A stretch of DNA of 64,000 nt from Otis tarda (taxonomy: Eukaryota; Chordata; Aves; Otidiformes; Otididae). The position numbers were made by a program, and so were the translations under genes. Of this stretch, positions 24,956-39,221 are shown piece after piece (the stretch's first letter is position 1; the number at the start of each line of letters is the position of its first letter). The notes under the pieces were generated by a model. It was not told where the DNA came from. It ran no database searches and saw nothing but the letters and a program-made list of their open reading frames with translations. The stretch spans positions 22,010,501-22,074,500 of the forward strand of contig CM048553.1 of the NCBI GenBank assembly GCA_026413225.1. Direction: 5' to 3'.

Positions 24956-27900
24956 TATCTCAACAAGACATTTTGACCACTGGTGAAAGAAAAAAAAAAA
25001 GTAAAGTACTGCCAAGGAAGTAGATTCATTATTGTGTAATTACTTTAAACTCAACAAAGAAATCTCTAAAGACTGAAATGTGTTCAAGGTACCTGCACAG
25101 CTCTTAAAACAGCACAACAATCATCCCAACCTTCCTTTGCTGTCAGTTAAGAGAAAGAGAGGAGCAATTTGGACCTCATACCCTCTGTGAACACCTTAGA
25201 TGTCCAGCCTTACTTAACCTGAGCCTGAGTTTGCATTCCTAAACAAGATAGATACACCACTGTGCCAAGTAGAGCAATAGAATAAATAATCAATCTGAAT
25301 AACCATTTTGGTTTTTTTCAAGGCAATACCTTAGGCCTTTATTGTGAAGCCCTACATGCTTTTCTTCTTTTTTTTTAAAAAAAAAAAAAACAAACCTTTT
25401 TCTAATCACTTTTTTTTTACTTTTCAGGTGTCTAGCATAAAGCAAATTACATTAACTTCATTTCTTTATCTGCCTACAAGCTATGGCAGGTATCTGTACA
25501 TGAAGAAAATAGCTCACCGCTGATTTGGGAGGTAAAGTAACTTCGTTCACTCCCAGAACAGAAGGAATAGAATTGCTCTCAAACCTGAAATCCATGCTAC
25601 AAATCCCCTCCGGCCAGGAGGCAGAAAGGGAGTGCCACTCCAGTAAGCATTGTCAGCTCTTCCCAGTCTGTTCAGTTTTCTCTCCCATTCTTTAATAATA
25701 AAGCACTCCTGAGTGATAACTGTGGGAATTTTGTTTTAATTACAGTGCCCTGCGTGACAAAGAGCTGTACACAGCAAGAGCAGTGGGAGCCATGGCCCTG
25801 TTATCTGCGCAAGAGGCAATTATAAATCTCCAGACTGACATTTCTCATTTATCTAGGTGCTGTAAGTCTTCTGGTAAAACTACTTCTCTGTTAGAAAATT
25901 GAATCCACATCTTTAATCCTCATCATAACTTTACAAGCACACCAGTGTTCTATGTAAGTTTTCTTCATGCATAATAACATCCAACTATGTGGATATTATT
26001 GCAGAGTCAAAATTCAGAAAAATTTGGAACACAGTGGGAGTTGAGCAGAACGCACCTTGAAATAAATGTAATGTCATGACACACTGATAACAGTTATTAC
26101 CTTTGAGTTGTAGACTTAGTTCTTGTTATTTATCATAGATAAAAAGAGATGCAGCAGAATTGTGATAGTTCACACATGAAACAGAGTTTAATGAAGGATG
26201 AAGAAATTTTCTTACCAGGAAAAACAGGGTTGGTTTTTTTTTTAATGAAAGGCAAAAGTTGAGACACAAAAGAGAAAGCTAAAAGAATAATCCATATATC
26301 ACTGGCTTGTCAGTTGTTTCTGTTTGCCATATCATGGTACAAGCATAAAAATATCCAGTTTTGTTTCAATGACAACAGTCTTCATATGCATTGTCACTAT
26401 CAACTCAAAAGATAACCACAGATATGAACTCTCAGAGGTCCTTGAAGAACTGTCATCCTTTAGGACTGAAATAAATCTGTAAGAGACAGTATTTAAGAAG
26501 AAACTTCCTTGGGGCAGGTTATGGGATCTTTAGGTAACTGTCAGGTAGAGAGTCTGGGTTGGCTTTCTTTGCAGGAAAGAGGGGGTTTCTGTCTTTGTTT
26601 GTTTTAACTTTACTTCAAATCATCTCACTTTGGATGAAATCATAGGCCACACTCCTTAACCACAGATTTGATCCTGTCTCACTACTATGACACTCCTGTG
26701 AGTGTTATGAGGGGACCTGAGAAATCTTTACATCATTAGTTGGCAGCTATTCTGTTGGGCGTTAGTTGAGCCACATTGCAATAGTCTCTATTATAAATAA
26801 ACATCCACGTCCATAATCAGTATGCCAGCAAGTCTATGCCATCATGAATATTAATTCATTATGCTTACAGTAACAAAGTACTGCACACATGTGACAGAGG
26901 AGTTTTATTTGAAAAAAGGAAACAGATTTCAGTGCAATTTCCCAAAGAACTATGAAATCAAACAATCATAGGAAAGAAAAAAAAAGGCACGTATTTTATT
27001 AAAAAGTGATACTATTCCCAATATTAGTCAGATTATTGTTACAGAAGTTTAAACATACACTAACCTCAGGTTTATGAAGGTTTGTCCATGGGCAGAATAT
27101 TAGATTTTTGGAAGGAAATATACCTTATTTCACTAAAAGCACTGAAAATTGCAGTCACATCTATGATTTAATGTTCAAATCTTCTATCTTATCCAATTAA
27201 CTACTTCAGTGCTGTCTGGAAGTTTTTCACCATTTTTGCAGAATTTAAAAATCTTTTTTCATCAGAAAATGGATGCAGTAAAACTGAAATATTGTGAAGT
27301 ATTATGTAAACTAAACAGTCACTGAGTACATATTATTGCATTTTCATTGTAATAGGGGGAAAAAGACATTTTATTTCACAGAACATTGTTACATTTCATT
27401 CTAATTTCAACAACAAGATTTTTCTGTTGATAATATTCCCTGCAGAACAGAATAAAGTTTCCACACCTCAGTTCTGTTTGTGCCAGAACAGACTGAGCAT
27501 CGCCCCCAGTGACTTCCCTTCAGGCCAGCACCAGAACCGCGAGATGGACCTCTACCCCACTACAGCTCACCCTGTGTTTTGCTCATAAATGTGCTAGGTT
27601 TGTCTCTCCTGAGAATGACCAAGACTGATAATGATGTTTTTATTTGGCATTGATTGGTCACCAAATAGTATCATTTTGATTAGTCCAAAACTGTTCATGC
27701 AAGCAGACGCAGTTCACCAGCTTGTTTGAGAAGTGATTGTCACGCTGGATTCACAAGATGGGATGACTCATTAGACCGCAGCAGGGTGCAATAGATCTGG
27801 GCACGTGTATGGCGGCGGATGCCTCCCACGGTGGATTTCAGATCCGCACAGCACGTGTTGTTCAGATCTGCAGCATCACCAAGGAACATCGCCAGTTCTG

Positions 27901-30900
27901 ATGAACACACAGTTCTCCATAAAGCCAGTCCTAAGTACCTCACTTAGTGATCCTGTGTTTCACTTTATTCCAGCCCTGACTTCCTTACTCTTAAAATGAG
28001 ACAGTTATTACCTCCCTCGGCTTGCTAGAGGAGCAAATATAGTGATGTGTACATTGAGCATTGAATATAGTGACATTTATGAGCCAAAAGGTGGCTGAGA
28101 GGGTCTCAAAGCTATTCTACCCTCCAGGCTATTTCCAATGAAATAAAAGCCCTGTAACAATTTTGTAGATTGAGGTCTGAAGAGGTATGTGTGAAGGAGG
28201 ATGACTTGCAAGACAGGGGTAGAGGGAGGGAGGCTGGTACTACCTGGTGTGTGGGAGTAGCTCTGATGGAGGGAGCGGACCTGCCAGGGGATGAGGAGGG
28301 GCTAGGATGGTGCTGAGTGCTGCTGTGAGAAGGCACATGCTGGAACAGGAGGCTGGGACTGGTGTAAAAGATACCTTGGGGCTTAGTCCTACCTGGATCT
28401 TGGGAAGCTGCTGGGGTTGCAGTAAAGAGCCTTCTCACTTTTTCACTTTTAGTGAGAAAAATATAAAGAGAAGACAGAAGTTTAAACTGCTCTCTTCCTC
28501 TTCCAAAGTTTTGGTAACATAGGAGGGGTGAGTCTAAGTCTGTAAGTCATCATTTCTGGGAAAATCAATAGCCTTGCCTTGAATTTTGAGAAGTTTGGCA
28601 AGAGCTCCAAAGTGACTAAGAAATGTACGACATGTTAAATACATGAACAGCACTACGCTGCCCCGAAGAACCTGCCATATGGAAACTGCTCAGTGAACCA
28701 GTAGCAAAATGATGGACTTGGGTCAGAAGCATCCTCATGTAACAAGCCATCACTTCAGCTCTTCACTGGGGAGTATTGTCGACAGAAATGCTCTGGCATG
28801 AAAAAGCAGAGCAACTGAATCACCTTTTTCTCTCCTACTGGGAAGTGTTATGAGGAGTCAGAAAATCTTACCTTGCCTCAAAGCCAAGCTGTACCTGTTG
28901 TATACACAAGGAAAACTGCCAACTGGTTACTTGTCCAACTGGTTTCCCATTAAAAGATATATTTTAAAATGTTGAGATTTAAGTGAAATGTCTTGTACCA
29001 CTGTGTAACAGACCCAACAGGCATTTCCTTGAGAATATTTATGAATACTGACTTTGTAAAATCTGAAAGGGAAGTAGTCCAGATTCCCGGGAGCTATGCC
29101 AAGAGAATTTGAATCCAGGGAAACAGCACTCTCATGATGTGCAAACAGGACTAGAATCCAGACCTCCTGGAATTTAACCTCAGCTACCGGTTTTCTGCAT
29201 GTTCAAGGCATGTGGCGCAGTCGCTGCGTGCCTCATTTCACCAGGTTAAGGCATGCTGACCTTGTGTCGGTTGATCAGTCCTTGTAAGATGATGACTACT
29301 CTTAGGCGAGATTGTAATGTTTCTTATGATAAAACCTGTTTGCAGGGTGAGCATTGAAGTACAATCGTGAAAGCTGTTCTCAGAACAGCAGGGAGCCAAA
29401 TTCCAATGGGGCTCTGAAAACCATGTAAAAGACCAAAACGGAAAGCAACAGCACCCAGCCTGGGCCCTAGCTGAAAAATGTCCTGCCTCGCAAAGCACTT
29501 CAGAGTACTGTATTATTTTCTGTGATTATTATATCCTTTTTTTTGCACCAGGAGTGGGGATCAGCCCTCACACGTGTGGACATCAATAGCACTGCCAAGG
29601 ATCCTCGCATAGTCTCCCTTTCTCGCCTGCAAAATAGGCCTGTACCTCCTACATGGCCACACAGCAATCGTCCTCTTACCAGGAAAGATTCATCTCCTGT
29701 TTTCATACAGATAGAGGTTGTTTACAGGTGACCTGGATTCTAGCTTTTGTAGGTCTTTCCATAGACAGAGAAGACATTTCTTATGTATGTCAAATTTAGT
29801 TAAAAAAAAAAAAAGCTCCACACATGGGAAGGAACATCCAGTAAAGGTGCCTAGAGGAAAGGCATGATGATCCCAAACCAGGCAGGGTCTGGAATTAGTT
29901 ATTTGCCTTTCCTGGTGCCTTGGCTAGAAGCAAGAGATCAGCTACAGTCGTGGGTGGATTATTTTGGTGCTTCATTTCAGTCAGAGTGATAGGTTAAGAA
30001 CAGTTTTGTTCTTTTTGGTTTTTTTCCTTTTTTGGACACTTTTTTTGTCAAGACCGATTTCTTTTCTACAATTTGCCATCTCCACCATTTCATGGAAGAA
30101 ACTGTACTATTTCAAAGCACTCCTGTCATTTCAAGCACTGTGAGAGTCCTTAGATGAAACCTACTGATTTTTCATTTACTAGCAGTTGGCTGGGCTACCT
30201 GCACTTAAACCCAAAATCAATTACCTCCACTAGCAATCCCAGGAATTGGGTATCTGCAGCATTCAGCTCAGCCCAAGAAATCGTCACAGCCTGTTTCTGA
30301 AGGTACCGGAGCAGCTGTGCCATTTGTTATTTCAGTCGGTACAGCGTGTAACTGCTCAGGCAGACGGCAGCCTGCCAAGCAAGACAGCAACCACACAACA
30401 ACTTCATTCTCTCTTGTTTCATTTTGTACTGACATTGTCATCTTATCTAGGCATTCTGTGGAGCAACGGATTTGAAATCATGAACAACCTAAAATATCTG
30501 TATTTTCTGAGAACAGCTTCCTTCTGCAGTATCAAAACATGCCATTTGCTTTTTCTTCCTAAAATAAAACTACTCACTTCAGCTCCGTGCTGCACGCAGG
30601 ATTTATACGGACTATTCTTCTTTGGAGTCCTGGCAGCTCTTCCTGCCTGTTATCTATAACCAGAAGTGAGCTGATGTATCAGTTTTTACAGGAAGCCAAA
30701 TCAGCAAATTTCACACAGGCAGCAAAGCAGGATACAGTAAACCACGCTCCATATATACATCCCATGCTTCCTTTATGCCCGTAAAGCTGAGAGCCAAGTG
30801 GTGAACAGCAAACGGAGGTATAGGGGGGGAAGAAAGCTGGAGTGCTTCATAAATCATAAAACCTGATTTTTCCCTACAAACTAATCAGGGCAAATGTAAG

Positions 30901-32596
30901 CAATCGAAGATGAACACTGAAGTGCTCAGGATATCGTGTGCCATAGGAGTCGGAATACCGTCCAAAAGATTCGCCTATTTATCCGTCATTTTTGTTCATT
31001 TTAGTAATGCTCCTGAGTGAGGTACTTAACTACTGCACCCAAAGTAGGAAACTTCTGTAAGTCTCTTGACGTTACAGAACACACTGTAATTCTGATTTCA
31101 CTCAGAGCCCTGGCTTACTTCACATCTTTTATAACACAAAGAGGTTACTTTTTACACACATTTAAATTACTGCTTGGTTTACAGACAATTGAGGGTTCTA
31201 TGGATGAATCCTCTCTATACAAAGCACATGTGTCCTTCTAGAAACAAAGCTTTATTATTAAGGATTCATTTATTTGCACAAAGTCTTTTTCCTTCTTTGT
31301 CTCTCCTAATTGCATCATCCACCTCAAGTGCTAATTTCCTTTTTTCCTTCATTCTCTCCACCACTCTTAAGTCCTTGAGACCCTATCCCATGTGTCATAC
31401 CCAATTCAAGTGAAGCCAACGCTTGACAAATTTGGCGGTGAATTACTATGAAAAGAGATTAAATCCATTAAATTATGGTCTCTTGCTTGTCATTGCTATT
31501 CCAAAGTACAGCATTACCCAAAAAGATCAACTACTATATTCCATGTTTTACTACAGGTGGTAGGTGCCCCTTCTGTTCTGTTCTGCAAGACAAACAAGTA
31601 TTAAAAATAAATAATAAAATAGCTCCCATACGTGTAGTGAGCTATGGATAGCAAGTACGCTTTAGCTGAGAAATCCAGACAAAATGTATTTCGTGGTAAT
31701 TATGAAAGGCTGGATCTGCAGTCAAGATCCATTTTATGGCACAACATCCTTCACAGTTTTGCACTGGGAGTCACAATCAATGAAAGATCAAAGCATCGGT
31801 GAAGCAAAGATTACTATCCATGCAAAGCATATGCTAGAAGTGACATCTTTATCAATACCTGAATACAGCATCCTCCTATCAAAAGAGCTAAACATCCTTC
31901 CTTACCAACCTTCTCAAATGAAACACAAACTCTTTAGGCTTGCACTGCTGATACTGATCTTATATAGGACTGATTTTTATTCTTCAAATAAATTAAACCT
32001 TGACTATTGTACCTCAATGGCCAAGTCCTTTCTGTTTTGAAGGGGCAATTTAAAACTTCGTGCCCCGCAGTGGAAAGAGGAAGACCAGGCAATCTTGATA
32101 CTCTGGTAAACTCAGTGCACAAGGTGGGCTTAAATATTCCATGAGTATGTAGACAGTGCTACAGGTGTCCTGGAGGATCCCAGGGCTTAGGAGGGAATCA
32201 GGAAAGTGAGATTTTTGGCAGACTATGTTGATAAGAAAGATTCTTAAGCCTACAGGATTTACTGTTGTGGAACACACAGCAGGGCTGCTGATAAAAACTG
32301 GTCTGGCAGTAATGAACCAGGAGGTCATGTTCCTTAATACGGTAGTGGAACCTTCAAGAAATAAAATTGCATATGTAGGCCATCAATACTATTTTTTTCC
32401 CAACTGCTGCCAATATGTGAAACTGTATTGCACTGTAATAATAACAATTTTGCCATTAGTATGGATGCAGAAAATTAACCCTGCAGACATCCACCATCCA
32501 GCATCTAAAAGCTTCCAGTCTCTCGTTTAGGATGAGTGAGCATGCAGTGCTGCATTTTGTCTGGAGCACTCTCAGAATACCGATGTGGAGTCACAC

Positions 32597-32640
32597 CTTT
32601 GCACACCGGTAGGCAAAGCCATCCCTTTGCCTACCGGTAG
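32597..32640. repeat. Nested direct and inverted repeat (14-bp perfect stem, 6-base loop)
   Basis: ACCGGTAGGCAAAG at 32605-32618 pairs perfectly with CTTTGCCTACCGGT at 32625-32638 across the loop CCATCC. The unit CTTTGCACACCGGTAG (32597-32612) is repeated as CTTTGCCTACCGGTAG (32625-32640) with two differences. The CpG-containing stem is unusual in this AT-rich stretch. Function unknown. Confidence 0.85.
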
Positions 32641-35600
32641 CCCAGGATATGGAGGTCCCCATGAGCACGGGTATCTGGATCTGGATTTCTTGGAAGATAT
32701 TCAGGGAATCTGTGGTACTTACCCTGTTTTTTATAAAAAATATCGACTGAAAGTAGTTCTGATCACAGAGCAGCTGCTTACTTGGTTAAATCTCTGACTC
32801 AAATGTCTTCCAGAAAAAAAAAGGGAGGAGTTCCAAGATCATAAACTGAATACAGTCAGCACTGGCAATATATAGGTAAGACAACAAGAGGCTGTAAAAG
32901 GCTAAATTGACATTATTATACAAAATTCCAATAGCTGCTGGGGACATTATAACTGCCAAGACACATTCCAATTCTAAAATGTCATTCTCTGGTGCTAAAA
33001 CTATTTAAGCAAGACAACTCTCTCTGAACTTGGAGGAGAGGGAATTGCAAAGTATCCATTAGTGTTCTGAAGCATTTTAAAAATCAAACTTCATAAAGAA
33101 AATAGCCGAAAACAAATCAAGCGACCATAAACTGCTGCGATGGCAACAAGATTCCTGGCAGATCACAGGAGGATTTTGCAGCAAATCTTCAATAGTGAGC
33201 CGCTGTTTCCAAATACTGAGGAGAGGTGTGCATCACACAGCTGGCTGCAGCCAGAAAGGCTTGCTGGTAAGTGTGACCAGTAAAGTGGGGTTTGTTAGGA
33301 CAAAAATGAGAGGAAAATGCAATCATAGGAAGGAGTAGGAGGTCAGACAGAAAATAGGAGAAAAATGTCAAGATTACAATATTTTTGTGTGCAATAGAGT
33401 TATTAATATATTTGAAAATGAACCAATACAAATGAGAGGGGAGAAAAAACTCATTTTCCCCACCTAATACTAAAATTAAAAAAAAAGAAAAAAAAGAATT
33501 AGTGAGAGAGGCTTGTCAAATAGAGTATTTTGAAGACCAGGATGGGTACTCCCAACACGATTACAAATGTGCTGCACTTGTATCCGTTGCTAACTGCATA
33601 TTTATAAATGTGATTCTCTTCTAGCTGGGAGTTGCCTTTATGTAAACGCTATTAAAAAATAATTATTAGCATTACCCAAAATAATAATAGAAAAATATGA
33701 CAAGGGAACAAATTAATAATGCAGATGCCATGATAAAAATATAGAAACATATTGGATTACGCTTAAGTGGAAACTCTTACAAGATGTATTACAAATTCCA
33801 CTTCTGAAAAGGGTAGGCTAATTAGGCAGAGAGGCATTTCCGGCAGAATATTGTGTTCAGCACAGTATGACACTTTAAAAACAACAACTTCCAAAGGAAA
33901 GCATTTACTTTTAGACACTTAAATCTATTCTATTTGCTCTACCTAAATTGTACAATTAAGATAATTAGAATAGCCTCCTCCTGAGTAAAGTACAAGAAAG
34001 AGATGAAGAGCTGATTTGAGATGTTGATTTTATCCTTAGAACCGTTCCACAACAGAATATTTTTCTAGCAGTTTAGTTTCAAAGATGAGGCCAGGACACA
34101 TCAAAGAGAACAGTCCCAGCAGCACTGACTGACTGGTTCTTGGAAAAGCTTAGAGTCTTCGTCTGTGGTAAAAATTGCACCCATTCAGTAATGCTTAAAA
34201 AGTTATAATTTCTATTTTTAATTACTTGGAATTTGTGTGCTGACATGAATTCACTGTAGAATAAAGGAAATATTTTATTTTCTAAGCAATCCATGGTATT
34301 CTGGAACTACATCCCTATGGCTAGAGAATTATGTTGTATTTTCTCACAGATTTAGAAACTTGTTTTATTCAGGAAGCTGCAGAAACAACCTATGTTCTTA
34401 AAAGGCATGCTTTTGCTTTGGAAGATGTAAATTAACACCTGAAAAATCTAGACACAAACTTTGATAAATGCAGGATTGGAATGGCCTGCTCTTACACTAC
34501 TAACAATCACCTTTCTTCTATGCTCCCCACCATCCATCTGTCATGAAGCCCTTAGTGACAAACTAGAGTTCAAAGAATGTACAAAGTCTCTAGCAGAGAC
34601 ATGTGAGACCACAAAAGCTGTTAGGAGCATGGTCTAGTTGGAATGAAAGCCAAAATAATCTCTGGGATTGTATAAGCATAATCAAATTCTTAAAAGCAGC
34701 ACACAATGTATGGTGAACCACTCACAAAAGTTTATGATGGAGTTGCCACACATACTAAAGTAATTGCACTTTTGAATATGGTAATGGATAAAAACAGCAA
34801 ACAGGGTGAAACTAAAACCCTGTGGAACTAAACTTTGGTCCCCAAGAACACAGGCGCTCTTTCCTGGGTTGAAATCTGGCCAATTCCCTTGTGAAACTGT
34901 ACCATGAACAAAAAATACAGCGACTCAGAAAATGATGATCCAAAGTTGATGGCAAGGTGTTATGTGGAGAATACGCTGTAGGCCAAAGTGACATTACAGA
35001 GGCATGAAAAATACAAAGCCCAATTACAGCAGTTGTGTGACTAAACCAGTGATGAGGGAAAGAGAGAGTACCTCAGAGATTAAAGAGCAGGACTGTCTGT
35101 ATTTCTAAAAACAACTTAAAAGGTTCCACAAGACACCTGTGTTATTGTGGAAGGACAATCTGCAGAGTGGAAATGTTCAAATTTAGAAATATATATGTAT
35201 TTATACAGAAAATTAATTAAATCTATTATTTACTAACCATTAGTATTTATGGCACGCTTACTGTAAAGAATAAGTATGAGAAAATACATGGAAGAAGGAG
35301 ATGACTGTTAGGAAACTCATATAGAATATGGAACTGACTGAACACATGTACAGGAAAAGTGGGATTTGGATTCTTTCTATTCCTGCTGCTGAAGTACAGC
35401 ATCCCTCTGAATGCTGCTCAGCTTAGTCCTGTTTGCAGATACACAATTAATTGCTTGCTACCTGCTCTCTGTCCTGGATGAAGAACCCTGAGCAACAGAT
35501 CTGGTGTCAATTTGAGCCTCATGGATAGACAAGTTCAAGGGAGCCTAGTTCTTGGGAAGTGGCAAAACTAGAGATTGGTTTGAGCAACCAAGGCAAATAG

Positions 35601-38359
35601 CTGCCCCCTGAAGTGATCAGTGGGACTCCGAAACCTTGGAAGGAACAGCCAGCATTTACAGGAAGCCTTGATTATCCGGAAGATAAGAAGTACTCAAGAG
35701 TGGAAAGCATGTCTCTGTTTTGAGAGAGAACAAGCTTACTAAGATAAAATACTAAATTAAAATTATCTACTTTACAGTTAACTGAGCAGGAGTTGTTTTA
35801 AAAATTACTAATGCTGCATCCTACTGGAGTGTCATTATCCACGCAAGCAGATAACATAAATCACGAAATCCACAGAAGCTGCAAGAACTTTGTTATGAAG
35901 TGAGATTGTGGACTGCGTTAAAGGAAAAAATTCTTCACTATTTGCTTTTCCTCACTGCACCAGGAGGAAAAAAAAGAGCCCTCTGAACAAACACACCCCT
36001 AATCAGAGTCTTTTAGATAAGACCTATGGTTTTGCTAAAAACCACCTACAGAAATGTTTCAATAGCATGTTTCAGTGAGGGGGCTGGCACTGAGCCTGTG
36101 TCCTTACACAGGGAACCAGGACTTCTCTGTCCTCGGCTGACCTGAGATTTCCATTTGTTCTTAGGTAAAACACCACATTTTAATGTAAATTATCATACCA
36201 CCTATATTCCTCAGGCCACCTGACTTTTGCTGCAGGGTTTGCCTAAATGAACTCTGGCACAATTCTTCGGCATGAGCTACAAAAGTATGTCACCAGGGGA
36301 ACAAAGAAAGACTAATTTGGGGAAATTTTCACAAGTCTAAAAGACATTAAAACCAAGTTCACACTCCTTTGCAAAGCACAGTAGATTGGGACAGTCTGAC
36401 ACAGAGATTGTGAAAGTAAACCTGTCTGCATAATACACAAATACCTGAGGATGCGTGAGTCAAGAGGGGCGAGCCATCACAACTGGCTAGAAATAGATTC
36501 CAGTGTGATTTCAGCAGCAGTCAGGGCAGGTTTGTTTGCTTATTAGTAAATCAAGCTTAGAAAACTGCTATAGAATGTATAGTATAAAATTAGGTGGCCT
36601 AGACATGGGTACACTGAAGGGTTCAATTTCCTGATATGTGTGCTTCCTGTAGCCAAAAAGGGGTAAACAGAGACACTAACCAGTCAAATGAGTTTCTACC
36701 AGTGAACAGTCACACTGGTGACGGGCTTTATCAACCACACAACACGTTCCTGCTGGATTCAGCACCAAGAGGGCTCAAAGTACAACTACGGAGGTAGCGG
36801 ATGTCACCAGTGTCGGGTGTTTATGGGGCATAAACACCAACTGTAAGGATTTTAGAAATCAAAAGTGCATGTATAAGGACTCAAAACTCATGCTTATCAG
36901 GGTTAAGCAAAGTCAAAGCAAAATAGAAGGTGCTACAATCACTACATTAATTGTATTTTATATGAACTCAGGAGAGTGTACTCTAAAGATGCTCTAATCT
37001 GCAACTGGAAATACATATTTGCCTTTTCTTCCCCTGTATGATTTTTTGCATTATTGCATGTTGCCCATCGATACTCCCAACATTGACATGAATTTTAAAA
37101 AGTGCACATCAGCCTTAACCAGTGGAAGTTTCTCCACAAGTTCTCTCACAATGGCTGATTTCTTATTTCTCGCTTAAAACACAGATCACAATCAGTATCA
37201 ACCAAAACAGCCTTGACTTAAAATAATTCAGAAAATTTAAATTTACAAATATTGTGAGAGATAAGTTTTTTATCCTGCAGTAGAGTAGCATAAGGTTTTG
37301 AAAAATAGCTACAGTAGTAAGGCAATGCATAAAGTTCCCCAGCTTTGTAATGTAATACGAAGTGATTGCTAGGAAGAGAGATTACATATGACTCAGTTCA
37401 TCAAAAGTTTAAGTGAAAATAGTTGTTTTGATCCCTTTAAACACACATAAGATGGAGGCTTATTTTTACCTGTTGCCCAGATTGACAGTATCAGATTTTA
37501 CAATAAGCCTTAAATACTACAGAACAAACTCTCAAACTGTATTTTCATCATCTCAAGAGAAACATGCTTTCTGCCCAAAAGAGAGGGGCAGTAAAGCAAA
37601 CGTAGTATCAATTCCCTCTCCCTGTTCCAAATCAGACATTCCATGTTTCATTTCTACACAACGTGTAGGACTTTTAATTCTCTCAACTGAATCTATATTC
37701 TTTCCTGAAACACAGAAATCATCATACTGAATTGACCCACAGTCCACATAATCACTTATCCTAAGGTGTTTAGCTGACATTTTTAGGAAGAGACCCTAAG
37801 AACACGCAAAACTGATGACCTTCTGCCCACTGCTCCCAAAGTCCCATGGCCATCTCAGATACTTACACTGGTTTAAATAAGAAACCCATGAAGTTTAATA
37901 TTAGTTTTAAGAACACAGCATATATCTGTCTAGACTATCAAGTTTCAACTGTGACAGTATTTTAAGCAGCAACATAGATTCATGAACCAGGCTTTAGCCT
38001 GATCTTCAACTCATTTCACATAGATCAACCAACCAAGTCTTAACAGTACTTTGTGTTACTGTCATCAGAAATTGAAATATCAAATAACTGTAAATTGACT
38101 GCCAAGCTGCTAGTAGTATTTACTTATTGATCTGTAACCAAAGATATACATTAGACTGTACAGATACACTTATTTTCATTTGTCCTTTACCACTCCTTTA
38201 AAATACTCATGCTGTATTTCTTAAAATAAGAGGACAAGCAACATACTCGAAATAAGATGTATTACTTGAATTTTAGCTGAAGGAAGTTAATGACAGATGA
38301 AAACCTTCAAAAGTAAAAATAATACAATCTATGAGCAAGAATCATACAAAAAAACCTCA

Positions 38360-38382
38360 CCCTCCCCGTCCCCCCTCCCCCC
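38360..38382 (-). other. G-quadruplex-type motif on the minus strand
   Basis: The plus strand reads C3-T-C4-GT-C6-T-C6, so the minus strand holds four G runs (G6, G6, G4, G3) with loops of 1-2 bases. This fits the canonical G3+N1-7 rule. It lies about 350 bases past the AATAAA at 38730-38735 on the transcribed strand of both genes. Confidence 0.8.
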
Positions 38383-38699
38383 AGTACAAGAAAACCCACC
38401 TCCACCCCACCTGAAATCAGAAAATTTGGGCTAAGTACTTCTAATAGACCTTGCCTATTGCCTCTCCAAGTTCTTCCAGAAAAGGAAGTCTGTTTCTGAT
38501 TATTCTTCCATGAAATATATAAATTGACTTTGCAACATAATGAACTAAATACTCCAACTTTAATATTTTGCATTCATACCAAAACCAATTAACAGTTTTT
38601 ACAAATAGTGTTATTTACTAAAACAGTTCTTGTACAACAGTGCAGTATATCTAAATATATACATATGCCAACATCAAAGGGAGCATCAAAACTAACAAA

Positions 38700-39221
38700 A
38701 CCAAAAATGCACTTTGCTACCGTGTACACTTTATTAAAACCAAAGCACACTGCAGCAGGCTTCTTTTCTTTTTCATGACAAAGACAAAAATTATTTGGAT
38801 TTCCAGAAGCACATGCAGGACAGAAGAACAAAACCTCCTACCACCTTTTTGCCAAGGTAGCAGCATGAAAAATGAACTTTAAATTTGCAATTTTACATAG
38901 TAGCAAATGGAATGTTTTTTAACACAAACACCCTAATTTATGAAATGAGGCTTCAAAAACATCCATAGTGTTTTTTACATACTGAAGCAAAATGTTCAAG
39001 TGTCAAGGCTTTCCCACGTTTTACTATGGTGCTGGATGATAAACACATAAAGGTTAGTATTCTTCATTGCAGCTGAAAATGGAGTATCTGTAGTGTGGAA
39101 TTGGTCAGCTTTACCAAGATTGAATAACAGAGTAAAAAATGATTCTGCCTGCTGTTAGCAATGGAGGTTTTTGTAACTTTTACTTCACTTTTATTTCTTT
39201 AAAAAGAAAAAAACCCTCATC
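38700..39221 (-). other. Probable 3' UTR and poly(A) region on the minus strand
   Basis: Downstream of the stop at 39222 the minus strand runs to AATAAA at 38735-38730. This is followed by TTTTTGG and TTTTGTTAG GU-rich words that resemble a cleavage/polyadenylation downstream element. Cleavage would be expected near 38705-38720. It could end the candidate exon at 39222-39358 or a long STAM transcript. Another minus-strand AATAAA lies at 40323-40318. Confidence 0.4.

Larger units (their letters stand above)
24956..38580. other. Large intergenic block between STAM and MRC1, mostly unexplained
   Basis: About 13.6 kb with few recognisable repeats. It holds the nested hairpin repeat (32597-32640), the G-quadruplex-type motif (38360-38382) and a CpG-containing stretch near 27740-27943. 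Open frames up to 137 codons (for example 30246-30659) have no recognisable domain or splice context. Mammalian TMEM236 would be expected in this interval; I could not recognise it. Confidence 0.5.

Noticed and set aside
28112-28438. 108-codon Ser/Pro-rich minus-strand frame
   Set aside because: Low-complexity composition from G/A-rich DNA; no conserved motif seen.
30246-30659. 137-codon plus-strand frame with hydrophobic stretches
   Set aside because: No family wording, no splice or poly(A) context, AT-rich codons; most likely chance.
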